Part shown: in pieces, positions 34,804 through 44,860 of the stretch
Layout of the letters: each line of letters starts with the position of its first letter
How positions within the stretch are numbered: position 1 is the stretch's first letter
DNA from: Odiellus spinosus
Lineage: Eukaryota; Arthropoda; Arachnida; Opiliones; Phalangiidae
Length of the DNA stretch: 64,000 bases
Assembly (NCBI GenBank): GCA_963920705.1
Contig: OY987226.1
Location: forward strand, 19,005,600 to 19,069,599
Direction of reading: 5' to 3'
Translations under genes and position numbers: made by a program
Notes under the pieces: model-generated
Seen by the model: the letters and a program-made list of their open reading frames with translations, nothing else
Databases searched by the model: none
What the model was told of the DNA's origin: nothing

Positions 34804-37550
34804 GGTATTAACATCAAAAATAATGAAAAAATTAATTGGAATTTGGTTTAAAGGGCAATGGGGAAAATATAAAGATTTCGCTGCGGCTGTCGGAGGTATT
34901 AACATCAAAATTGCTGAAATAATTAATTTAAATTTGGTTTAAAGGGCAATGGGGAAAATATAAAGATTTCACTGCGGCTGTCGGAGGTATTAACATCAAA
35001 ATTGATGAAAAATTTAATTTAAATTTGGTTTAAAGGGCAATGGGGAAAATATAATGATTTCGCTGCGGCTCTCGGAGGTATTAACATCAAAATTGATGAA
35101 AAAATTCATTTTAATTGGGTTTAAAGGGCAATGGGGAAAATATAATGATTTCGCTGCGGCTGTCGGAGGTATTAACATAAAAAATTATGAAAAAATTAAT
35201 TTTAATTGGGATTAAAGGGCACTGGTAAAAATGTAGAGATTTGACTGGAATCAAGTGCGGCTGCCGCAGCTATTAACATCAAAAATTATGAAAAAATTAA
35301 TTTTAATTGGGATTAAAGGGCACTGGTAAAAATGTAGAGATTTTACTGAATCGAGTGCGGCTCCCCCAGCTATTAACATCAAAAATAATGTAAAAATTAA
35401 TTTTAATTGGGATTAAAGGGCAATGTTAAAATGTAGAGATTTGACTGAATCAAGTGCGGCTCCCCCAGCTATTAACATCAAAAATAATGTAAAATTTTTT
35501 TTTAATTGGAATTAAAGGGCAATGGTAAAAATGTAGAGATTTGACTGAATCAAGTGCGGCTGCCGCAGCTATTAACATCAAAAATAATTTAAAAATTAAT
35601 TTTAATTGGGATTAAAGGGCAATGGTAAAAATGTAGAGATTTGACTGAATCAAGTGCGGCTGCCGCAGCTATTAACATCAAAAATAATGAAAAAAATAAT
35701 TTTAATTGGGATTAAAGGGCAATGGTAAAAATGTAGAGATTTGACTGAATCAAGTGCGGCTGCCCTAACTATTAACATCAAAAATAATTAAAAAATTAAT
35801 TTTAATTGGGATTAAAGGGCACTGGTAAAAATGTAGAGGTTTGTCTGAATCAAGTGAGGCTGCCCCAGCTATTAACATCAAAAATAATGAAAAAATAAAT
35901 TTTAATTGGGATTAAAGGGCACTGGTAAAAATGTTGAAATTTGACTGAATCAGGTGAGGCTGCCCCAGCTATTAACATCAAAAATTGTGAAATAATTAAT
36001 TTTAATTGGGTTTAAAGGGCAATGGTAAAAATGTAGAGATCTGACTGAATCAAGTGCGGCTGCCCCAGCTGTTAACATCAAAAATTGTGAAAAAAATCAT
36101 TTTAATTGGGTTTAAAGGGCAATGGTAAAAATGTAGAGATCTGGCTGAATCAAGTGCGGCTGCCGCAGCTGTTAACATCAAAAATTGTGAAAAAATTAAT
36201 TTTAATTGGGTTTAAAGGGCAAAGGTAAAAATTTAGAGATCTGACTGAATCAAGTGAGGTTGCCCCAGCTATTAACATCAAAAATTATGAAAAAGTTAAT
36301 TTTAATTGGGATTAAAGGGCAATGGTAAAAATGTAGAGATTTGACTGAATCAAGTGCGGCTGCCCCAGCTATTAACATCAAAAATAATGTAAAAATTAAT
36401 TTTAATTGGGATTAAAGGGCAATGGTAAAAATGTAGAGATTTGACTGAATCAAGTGCGGCTGCCCCAGCTATTAACATCAAAAATAATGAAAAAATTAAT
36501 TTTAATTGGGATTAAAGGGCAATGGTAAAAATGTAGAGATTTGACTGAATCAAGTGCGGCTGCCCCAGCTATTAACATCAAAAATAATGTAAAAATTAAT
36601 TTTAATTGGGATTAAAGGGCAATGGTAAAAATGTAGAGATTTGACTGAATCAAGTGCGGCTCCCCCAGCTATTAACATCAAAAATAATGAAAAAATTAAT
36701 TTTAATTGGGATTAAAGGGCAATGGTAAAAATGTAGAGATTTGACTGAATCAAGTGCGGCTGCCCCAGCTATTAACATCAAAAATAATGTAAAAATTAAT
36801 TTTAATTGGGATTAAAGGGCACTGGTAAAAATGTAGAGATTTGACTGAATCAAGTGCAGTTGCCCCAGCTATTAACATCAAAAATAATGTAAAAATTAAT
36901 TTTAATTGGGATTAAAGGGCAATGTTAAAATGTAGAGATTTGACTGAATCAAGTGCGGCTCCCCCAGCTATTAACATCAAAAATAATGTAAAAATTTTTT
37001 TTAATTGGAATTAAAGGGCAATGGTAAAAATGTAGAGATTTGACTGAATCAAGTGCGGCTGCCGCAGCTATTAACATCAAAAATAATGAAAAAATTAATT
37101 TTAATTGGGATTAAAGGGCAATGGTAAAAATGTAGAGATTTGACTGAATCAAGTGCGGCTGCCCCAGCTATTAACATAAAAAATAATGAAAAAATTAATT
37201 TTAATTGGGATTAAAGGGCAATGGTAAAAATGTAGAGATTTGACTGAATCTAGTGCGGCTGCCCCAGCTATTAACATCAAAAATAATGAAAAAATTAATT
37301 TTAATTGGGATTAAAGGGCAATGTTAAAATGTAGAGATTTGACTGAATCAAGTGCGGCTGCCCCAGCTATTAACATCAAAAATAATGTAAAAACTTATTT
37401 TAATTGGAATTAAAGGGCAATGGTAAAAATGTAGAGATTTGACTGAATCAAGTGCGGCTGCCCCAGCTATTAACATCAAAAATAATGAAAAAATTAATTT
37501 TAATTGGGATTAAAGGGCAATGGTAAAAATGTAGAGATTTGACTGAATCA
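34804..37550. repeat. Satellite F: 91-bp units then about 23 units of 100 bp
   Basis: Units contain ATTAACATCAAAAATAATG and TTAAAGGGCAATGG. The first four spacings are exactly 91 bp (starts 34804, 34895, 34986, 35077, 35168), with a GATTTCGCTGCGGCTGTCGG segment. From about 35270 the unit is 100 bp, with TTGACTGAATCAAGTGCGGC instead. Later units vary by 1-2 bp and scattered substitutions. The array stops within a unit at GACTGAATCA, followed by a CTTTTTAAAGGGC segment. Short open frames across the first units are not coding. Confidence 0.92.
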
Positions 37551-37611
37551 CTTTTTAAAGGGCTAGTCTTTTAATATAGAAGTTAACACTTTCGTGTTAG
37601 ACTGAAGTGAC

Positions 37612-37762
37612 AGATATTATATCAAAAATGTCTTTGCGAACAAAGACCCAGAAGGACATGTTATGGCCTTGAATGTCTGAAGTGACAGATATTATATCAA
37701 AAATGTCTTTGCGAACAAAGACCCAGAAGGACATGTTATGGCCTTGAATGTCTGAAGTGACA
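37612..37762. repeat. 75-bp tandem duplication
   Basis: CTGAAGTGACAGATATTATA with ATCAAAAATGTCTTTGCGAA occurs twice with a 75-bp spacing (37621 and 37696) and no visible difference between copies. Only the second belongs to the inverted-repeat arm R; the right arm has a single copy. Confidence 0.9.
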
Positions 37763-39154
37763 GATATTTAATTTCCTTTTAAAACATTAAATTTAAATAC
37801 AATTAAATTTTCTTTTAAAACATGAAATTTAAATACAATTAGATTTTCTTTTAAAACGAAATTTAAATATAATCACAATCTGGCACGATTTAGAGTTTCA
37901 AATTTCAATACAACTGATTTTATTCACTCGGAAATATTTAAGAAAAACATAACAGACGATTTTCTCCCATTGACGCTTAACATTAAATTTCGCTTGATTA
38001 TTTTTCAGGGATTACGTGTCAAACAAAACGAAACTTTTCGTTCGATAGAAAAATATACTTAATTTAGCTTTGGCTTTAGGCATAGACTCAAAGTTCTATG
38101 ATCTGATCTCATACCTTAATTGGATAATGTTTTCTATGGATAATGCTTTATTATAACTCTTCGACTTTAGTCGAGGCAATTCGTTCATGTTAGCTTATGA
38201 ATGCTTATCAAGGAATTTAAAGGGAAAAAAATTCCCCATATTTTAATTTTTAATCTAGGTTGCAAACGAACAAACCTAATCCATGGATAATGTTTTATTA
38301 CAACTCCTCGACTTTAGTCGAGGCAATTCGTTCATGTTAGCTTACGGATGCTTATACAAGGAATTTAAAGGGAATAAAAATTCCCCATATTTTAATTTTT
38401 AATTTGGATTGCAAACGAACAAACCTAATCCATGGATAATGTTTTTTTTATAACTCCTAATAACTAATTAGTGGTCCCTTATGGAAATCATCATTTTAAT
38501 TGTACGGTTTTAATGAAAAGAAAAATGAAAGTATTACAAATTATTTAAAAACCTTATCCGCTCTAAAATTCGTCGCTTTGAAATTCTCTTCCCTCGCGCG
38601 CGCAATATAGCTTTGAAAGTACAAATTGTTATGGTTTGCGTCGTCTGCTAAGTTAGAAAAGAAGGTGACTTTAAACGGGCTTTAAAAATCACATTTCCCT
38701 TTATCATATACCCATTCCAATAAACCGGGAGTATTTTTAACGATCCGTTCAATTGCGAGTCGTGGAAATTCGGGTTAAACTAAGAAAACATAAAGTGGAC
38801 TCACGTTATACTGAAAAATAACAGTTCAATACACGTTTTCCCTGAAAAATAATCAAGCGAAATTTAATGTTAAGCGTCAATGGGAGAAAATCGTCTGTTA
38901 TGTTTTTCTTAAATATTTCCGAGTGAATAAAATCAGTTGTATTGAAATTTGAAACTCTAAATCGTGCCAGATTGTGATTATATTTAAATTTCGTTTTAAA
39001 AGAAAATCTAATTGTATTTAAATTTCATGTTTTAAAAGAAAATTTAATTGTATTTAAATTTAATGTTTTAAAAGGAAATTAAATATCTGTCACTTCAGAC
39101 ATTCAAGGCCATAACATGTCCTTCTGGGTCTTTGTTCGCAAAGACATTTTTGAT
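37696..39154. repeat. Inverted repeat R, 324-bp arms, 811-bp loop
   Basis: The left arm 37696-38019 and right arm 38831-39154 are reverse complements. By eye they differ only at two bases near the inner end (GGGATTACGTGT against GGGAAAACGTGT). The arms contain a 40-bp subrepeat with TTTCTTTTAAAACAT. Such identity points to a recent inverted duplication or to ongoing gene conversion. A transcript would fold into a long double-stranded RNA. Confidence 0.92.
38115..38460. repeat. Tandem duplication of about 148 bp in the loop of R
   Basis: Two copies, with the start of a third, of a unit carrying ATGGATAATG, TCGACTTTAGTCGAGG, AATTCGTTCATGTTAGCTTA and GCAAACGAACAAACCTAATC. TCGACTTTAGTCGA is itself a small hairpin. 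The copies differ by a few substitutions. Confidence 0.85.
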
Positions 39155-39304
39155 ATATAAAAATGGAGCCGACCGAAAAAAGACCTAAGCGTACAAATGT
39201 TGGGAAAATTGTAGACGAACTTTTGTTACAAAGTTTGGGAGGATGGTACCAGAGGCTAAAGCTATGCTCCCATATTCTTATGGAACCTGAATGGATTCTT
39301 GATA

Positions 39305-39549
39305 ATAGGATAAATTGTTAATATAAAACCACAAATTATATAAAACGACGTGTATCAATTGGATACGAATTATCCGGAGATAAATTTTTAAGCTTGATTA
39401 ATAAACAAATTTCACCATTATTCAAACTCATAATGCGAAGATAAATAAATCATGTTTCTGAAAATCCGTGTAGAATGAAATGGATATTTTCCGATTGACA
39501 TTCACGATAGTCTTATTCAATTAAAAAAAGTTATACGAATTCCGAGCTC
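39305..39549 (+). mobile_element. MITE family E, copy E5, right piece
   Basis: It resumes at GGATAAATTGTTAATATAAA and ends GAATTCCGAGCTC then TA (39550-39551). An internal stretch of roughly 200 bp present in E2 is missing between a TGTAGAATGAAA segment and ATGGATATTTTCCGATTGAC. Confidence 0.8.
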
Positions 39550-39551
39550 TA

Positions 39552-40198
39552 ACACCAACAAATAACAACAACTACATGAATGCCACTGGTACTTCGTTTG
39601 GTATATAGCCCCGCGGATACAGTTTGAGTCCCCTGTATTGTGGAATTGAAGTCTAAAGATATATTTGTGTCGCGAAATAGGTGTATATGGATACTGGGGT
39701 TAGGCGAAGACTAGAACGCTAGAGTTTACCTTTAATATACATTGCGTGCGAATCTAGTAGATCTCCTTTATACGAACAAATCTTTTAAGAGATATAAGTG
39801 TGAGCCTATCTTCGTGCGCGCTTCCGAATCAGGGTGGAATCGAATAAGAGTATTAACTATAGCCACGTTGGCCAGCGACTCCCGAAATGGAGGTAGTTAA
39901 GATAGCCGATTCCATACAGGGATTCGGCACTATACTACCTTTGGCTGTATTAAATCGAATAACGAAATAACATCGGGTCCCGACTCCCTATATACGCAAT
40001 GACATAACGTCGAGCTGCAAGGTGCGTAGGACATCAGGATGAGGGAGGGGGGAACTTTATTTAGAGTCGACACTACACAATGACCATGTCAGGGTATAGC
40101 GTACTCGGGTAGCTATAGAAGGGCAACGTGTATTTAAAAACATTTAACCCTCCACTATTTTAAGAGTTGGTATTATAGTTAAGAGTTGGTATTATAGA
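39552..40198. other. Unique DNA
   Basis: No gene is seen. A short direct repeat of AAGAGTTGGTATTATAG occurs twice at 40162-40198, next to H1. Confidence 0.4.
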
Positions 40199-40478
40199 AC
40201 TTGTGGGTTTGACATCTTGTTGGAATGTTGCTAACTACGTCACGAAATCACGGGGCGTGAAGGTTATACTGGGCAGTTATTTCCGTTCTCATAAAACGCT
40301 AGGGGTCAGACGGCTCAGAAGTGACTCAGGAGAGACCCGACTTAAGAGCTGACACGGATATTGAAAAAATAAGCTTAAGAAATGCTCGGTGCTCACGGGC
40401 GCTATGAGCTTTACAAGCTATGACGTGGTGATGACGTCGACGGCAATATTCCCTCTTTTATGATAGCAACTATTGTGG
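40199..40478 (-). mobile_element. Repeat family H, copy H1 (partial)
   Basis: About 280 bp reverse-complementary to the middle of H2 at 53.15-53.45 kb. Matches include AGTTATTTCCGTTCTCA, TGACGTCGACGGCAATATTC and TTATGATAGCAACTATTG, with insertions and substitutions between. The terminal regions of H2 are absent. No conserved reading frame was found in either copy. Confidence 0.75.
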
Positions 40479-41532
40479 TTGAATCAAGTAAGGTTAATGG
40501 AGATTATTTTTGAGAAGCCAACGATGAAATAAGTGGGCGAGTGGCTTTAATCCTAGACAAGTCGATGACGGTACCCCAGTAAAATTACCCAGAGTGTATA
40601 GAAAACTACTATATGGAAGCCTCTGAACCTATTACGACAATGATAGAATGCCAATACACTTTCATTGTTTCTCAGTCTAGCTCGAGCCCGCTTTATAGTC
40701 CTAGACTCGCGAATCACTCGGAGTTCTCATTGGGGTTAAACCGAACAATCTCTTTCAATTCGAATTGTTTAGTTTCACGAATATGGAATCCTATATAAGG
40801 TTGTACCCATTTGAAAACGTAAGAAGTTGGGCGTCAGTTTTTACGATAGTAATTCGCGCAAAAAAATAATCTACCTTTCTTTTTTTACGACTTAAGTACA
40901 TTGTAGACTTAAAAAAACGAATGGCGAACCAAGAGATAAATCTGAGCCCACAATAACCCCAATAACAAATGCTGGACAAATATAATGCCAACTATTAACC
41001 GAATAGAAGGTTATTTAACAGAAAATTGATTAGTTACGAAATCAAAAATGACAATTTTTATGGCCCTTATACGCCAATACTCAAATAAAAAAACGTTTGA
41101 AGTGACATTCAATTAATAAAATCTCGTTAATTAATGTCAAACTTAATTAAAACGCCCCGATGTACGTGGTACTACAGATATTGAAAATCATATATTTATA
41201 ATAATACATATTAAGATTTAAATTTTGCTTTCAAACAATCTTAAATATCTTATATCGATAAAAATAAATTAAAAAGACTTACCATAGCGAGTCAGGAATT
41301 TTCTCAATCGTTGATTGGTTCCAAATTTGTCATCCCACGACGGAAAGTCAGATCATCCCACGTCGAAAAGCCACGTTTATCACGCATATTCGTCATCAAA
41401 ATAAAATCAATCTGGAATCAAATTAAAACGAATTAAACAAGCTGTTGATTAAATCTTATCAGGCAAAATTAATATGATAAAAACTAAGGTTTCATTTTTG
41501 TAAAATTTTCAAGAAAACATGTAAAACGCGTA
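40479..41532. other. Unique DNA, no gene seen
   Basis: Short open stretches at 40.61-40.99 kb have no recognised content. A minus-strand donor-like site (GTAAGTC) near 41280 follows an open segment, but no acceptor precedes it. Confidence 0.4.
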
Positions 41533-41696
41533 CGAGTTACGGGTTTGTTCAAGATAATGCATAAATATTTGGTTAATTAATAATAAACAGTAAAATATTC
41601 GCGATTACATTGCATTTATCATAGTCTTTCCGTGGAAAATTTCAAAGTATGAATAAAGATAAAACAAACAAATTATCTTGTCCAAACCCCGACCTC
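41533..41696. mobile_element. MITE family C, copy C3 (left end diverged)
   Basis: The right end TTGTCCAAACCCCGACCTC is followed by TA. The left end GAGTTACGGGTTTGTTCAAG is a decayed form of the C terminus. The interior shares ATTCGCGATTACATTGCATT with C1, in the same orientation. Confidence 0.75.
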
Positions 41697-42253
41697 TAAG
41701 ATACGTGGACTTCGATATTGGAGCCATTATACGTACGGGTATTTATTCTTACGCGTTCAAAATACAACAAAAGGTTCCAATTATCAATTCCGTAAAATTA
41801 TGAAACTTATACCTGCCTTTGGTAATACTAAATACGTACTATAGTTACGTATTCACTTTAGTACAGACAAACCTACACGTTTATACAACGATTATGTATC
41901 AGTGGCCAACCCGCCAAGGCTTAAAACAGCGTTATTTGAATTTCAATGTGACCCATATTATTGATAAAATTAAATATTGTATTAAAGATAATACAATTCA
42001 ATCTTACCATTATATATATTAAATAGATTTCCCTAATTAATTTTAACTAATTACAATTAATAAGTAACGTAAAGATAAACTTCTTCGAGTTGATGCGGCG
42101 CCAAACCGCGTGGCTGAGGTACTAGAACGCTACTAGTCGAATGACAAATAAAAAAAATAGGCTAAAATGAGTCACCACCTAGTTAGGCATATTTTCATTA
42201 TCAAGAGGGGGGGGGGGTTGAAAATTTTTAAATTCAACTTCTTACGGTATTAA
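41697..42253. other. Unique DNA
   Basis: No gene is supported. A GCTGAG|GTACTA donor-like site near 42117 follows a short open segment and could belong to the gene proposed at 42.9 kb, but this is speculative. A G run lies near 42206. Confidence 0.35.
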
Positions 42254-42625
42254 AGGGAGACTTGGAGATAAAAATGGAACAGCTTTTGAATTTATTTTCG
42301 GAATCACTATGCCATAAAACGTTTTTGGTATTTATTTCAGCCTTCAAAAGAGCTTGTAATATGTCCTAGCATTAAAAGAATATGCCCAAGACCGTGGCCA
42401 TCAAACACCGGCCTATTTTTTTATGGTAGGGCATCACAAGCGTTATTGAAGGCTGAAATAATATGATTGGCCCGTACTTATATTTACTTTTATTCAAACT
42501 TTCAAATTAGTTTAAACACCAAACACCTGTCTAAAAATTGTGAAAAAATTCACGAATACGTTTTAGCGTATGGTCATTCCAAAATAAATTCAAAAGCTGT
42601 TAAATTTTTATCTCTAAGTTTCCCT
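42254..42625. mobile_element. Family G, copy G2, full length (Kolobok/T2-like ends)
   Basis: A 372-bp element between TTAA (42250-42253) and TTAA (42626-42629). The left end AGGGAGACTTGGAGATAAAA and the right end ATCTCTAAGTTTCCCT are inverted. Inverted similarity continues through GAACAGCTTTTGAATTTATT and AATAAATTCAAAAGCTGTTA to a core with GAAGGCTGAAATAATATGAT. This copy defines the family and its TTAA target. No coding. Confidence 0.85.
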
Positions 42626-42898
42626 TTAAATATTTTTTATATCGGGTCTTCAAAAACAAACGCGGAATTTTTTTACTCTAAGCCTTGTTAGATAGATATC
42701 TAACCTTTATAGATTACTCGGAGTTTGAACATTAATTGGAATGGACGGAGATTTCCTTTCGAAAACTGCGCACGCGCGTAAAATATTATAGCTAGTAATA
42801 ACAATAATAATAACGCGTTCGAGTCTATTAATAGCATCAATTTTTCCTAATTTAAATAATCAATAATTAACGTCTCAATTTTGTTTTTTTCGTTTCAG
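42626..42898. other. Possible intron end upstream of an exon candidate
   Basis: AT-rich sequence finishing with TTAACGTCTCAATTTTG, a T-rich tract and TTTCAG. This is a good branch-point, pyrimidine and AG arrangement for a 3' splice site at 42897-42898. Confidence 0.35.
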
Positions 42899-43018
42899 GT
42901 CGAGGGTCAAGAACGAACGATCGTAGCTTCGTCGTCCGTCGTCGGGGAGAGACGCCATCTATTTAGAATCTCCAAGACGAAAACAAACCACCTCGCCCGC
43001 AAATCAATCGATATATAA
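42899..43018 (+). CDS. Possible terminal coding exon of an unidentified gene
   Basis: Immediately after a strong 3' splice-site context, one frame is open for 39 codons to TAA. It starts VEGQERTIVASSSVV, continues GERRHLFRISKTK and ends LARKSIDI. The segment is visibly richer in G and C than the AT-rich DNA on both sides, as coding exons in this kind of genome often are. It is followed by an AT-rich stretch with AATAAA at 43091-43096, which could be the polyadenylation signal of a short 3' UTR. The peptide is basic and serine-rich, probably disordered, and not recognised. No upstream exon is assigned. It is the best exon candidate here together with 59175-59272, but splice signals alone leave a large chance of error. 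Confidence 0.35.
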   Translation, partial: VEGQERTIVASSSVVGERRHLFRISKTKTNHLARKSIDI

Positions 43019-43090
43019 ACTCAACAAACAGTATACCTTAAAGAAAATAACCGCGGAAATACAGTTTTAAATTGTCGAGGTTGACAATAT

Positions 43091-43096
43091 AATAAA
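43091..43096 (+). promoter_or_regulatory. Possible polyadenylation signal AATAAA
   Basis: Lies 73 bp after the TAA of the exon candidate at 42.9 kb. This hexamer is common in AT-rich DNA, so its weight depends on that exon being real. Confidence 0.25.
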
Positions 43097-43291
43097 AATT
43101 TAAATTTAGCTTGTAAATGCGTTTGTAAAACAATTAAATTTTAGCAAAACAATTCTAAATTAAATACGTTATCAAACAACCTTCGTGTCTTTCTTTGACT
43201 CTAATTTATTTATTTTAAATGGGCCAGGAAACTTGGGTTCGATAATTACGAGTTGAACTGTAATTTTTTTGAGATTGATAAAAGTGTTTAA

Positions 43292-43719
43292 AGGGAGAAT
43301 GCAATCTAATAACAAGTGATTTTTTTATCGATTCCTTATCGTTTAAATAGGCCTAATCCTCCAATAAAAACTTCACAAAACAAATATTAAACTAGAACTA
43401 AATTTAAAACTTACCCTGAAAATAGGCTTAGCGGGATTCATGGAGATCCTAAATTGCCTTCAAGTAAGGTCTAGCGACCAATGAACAAAGGCCCGTTGTT
43501 CACGCGAGATCTCCACGAGACTTACAATCGCGTTCGATTGCTCGCTAGACCTTATACGGAAGGAAATCAGGATCTCCATGAATCCCGCTAAGCTTATTTT
43601 CCGGGTAAATTTTAAATTTATTTCTAGTTTAATATTTGTTCGTAAATTTGACACTAGTGGCCTATTAAAACAATAATGAATATATAAAATATCACTTGTT
43701 GTTAGGCTGCATTCTCCCT
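43292..43719. mobile_element. MITE family B, copy B4
   Basis: A 428-bp copy between TTAA (43288-43291) and TTAA (43720-43723). The ends are AGGGAGAATGCAATCTAAT and TTAGGCTGCATTCTCCCT. The inner palindrome runs from AATAGGCTTAGCGGGATTCA to its inverted partner near 43600. Subterminal TTTTTTATCGATTCCTTATC is a family hallmark. It is intact at both ends. Confidence 0.88.
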
Positions 43720-44569
43720 TTAACAAGATGGGTTCGTAGGGCCACATTAGTTAGGCAACTTGTTTTCGCGGCCAAATTAAATTAAATACATAAGTTTTTT
43801 ATCGATTTCTTATCGTTTAACTAAAAAAGAAATACGAGTCCTTAGCTCTTTAATTTGAAAAAAAAAAAAAAATCCCAAATCTATTAGCTATATACGCCAT
43901 AAAATATGGCAAAATCTCAATTTTCCCTGTGTTGGATTTAAAACCGCAAAATTTCCCTAAAAATACTCGTTAATCGAATATTTCGTAAGCTTAGAACACA
44001 AAATTTATCGAATAACTCGCAGGAATGACCCTGATTAACATCGCGTGGACGACCGTGTTAACTTGAAATATAGCAATAATTATCCAACAGCCAATAACTT
44101 TTAACCAAAGTCATTTTTGTATTAGTGGTTCGAGTCTCGGGTCTCACGACCCTAAAAGGCCAATAACCGCAAAACTTTACTCATTTCCATCAATTGAAAG
44201 CGCTCGCTCCGTGGTTCGCAACCAGAAAATATGTCTGCGCGAAAAATAGTTTCAAAAATGAATTTCTCCATTTGCCACTGGTATGGTGTACGACTCAGTA
44301 CGAGAGAGGGCCATTGAGGAGAAAGGGGGTTAGATGGGGTCCACCCCTCGACGAATCGTCCAGCCAAAAGCCATTCGTCATTTACTCCCTATTCTTGTTT
44401 ACCATTTCTGGTATACCGAGTTGCTTGGAGGCTTTAAGCGCCACTCAAGGGGTCAGCACTTATTTAAATGCAGTACACCATAGTTAAAAGAGATCGCGAA
44501 TAGACAAAATGTAGCGTGAACAAATTATCAAAATACATAGGTTCATATACAGGTTTTGTGAAACCGATT
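43720..44569. other. Unique DNA with a fragment resembling family B
   Basis: TTTTTTATCGATTTCTTATC at about 43797 repeats the B subterminal motif just outside B4. Otherwise unique, with an A run near 43860. Opposing short frames at 44.15-44.49 kb are not supported as genes. Confidence 0.4.
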
Positions 44570-44783
44570 TCCCTGAAATTTCCAGGTTTTTCCACGAATA
44601 TTTCCCTGAAATTTCAAGGTATTTCAACGAATATATCCCTGAAATTTCCAGTTTTTTCCACGAATATTCCCCTGAAATTTCAAGGTATTTCAACCAACAT
44701 ATCCCTGAAATTTCCAGGTTTTTCCACGAATTTTTCCCTGACATTTCCAGGTTTTCCACGAATATTTCTCTGAAATTTCCAGG
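44570..44783. repeat. 36-bp tandem repeat (family J), partly 72-bp dimers
   Basis: Six units of CCCTGAAATTTCCAGG with TTTTTCCACGAATAT. Alternate units carry CAAGGTATTTCAACGAATAT instead, so the higher-order period is 72 bp. Both strands are open across it because the unit is a multiple of three; this is not taken as coding. Confidence 0.85.
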
Positions 44784-44860
44784 TCCAAGATACCTTATGT
44801 TAAGATAAACCCAACCAAAAGACCTTATATTAAGATAAACCCAACCAAAACCCAAAATTT
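44784..44860. repeat. 33-bp duplication
   Basis: ACCTTATGTTAAGATAAACC and ACCTTATATTAAGATAAACC, each followed by CAACCAAAA, lie in tandem directly after the J array. Confidence 0.75.

Larger units (their letters stand above)
33697..39304. mobile_element. 5.6-kb TIR-bounded composite block P, inserted in E5
   Basis: The left end TATCAAGAATCCATTCAG is an exact reverse complement of the right end CTGAATGGATTCTTGATA. The match continues imperfectly for about 90 bases: AAGAATATGGGAG and CATCCTCCCAAACTTTGTA on the left are mirrored at 39225-39285. An E element is split exactly at these ends, so the block behaves as one insertion. Inside are palindrome Q, satellite F, a 75-bp duplication and inverted repeat R. 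No open frame of useful length is present, so it is non-autonomous. A clean target duplication was not found; about 30-40 bp of E are missing at the junction. Large foldback DNA transposons are the nearest known type, but the family is not recognised. Confidence 0.7.

Noticed and set aside
34804-37550. TTAAAGGGC in each F unit as a Kolobok end
   Set aside because: The next base does not fit the TTAAAGG-purine-purine pattern, and no inverted partner or TTAA flank pairs with it.
41200-41400. Minus-strand donor-like site with an open segment before it
   Set aside because: No AG acceptor lies between the upstream stop and the donor, so an exon cannot be built.
44120-44150. TGGTTCGAGTC resembling a tRNA T-arm
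   Set aside because: No acceptor stem, D-arm or anticodon arm can be formed with the upstream sequence.
44484-44855. 123-codon minus-strand frame
   Set aside because: It lies over the 36-bp J repeat and merely translates it.
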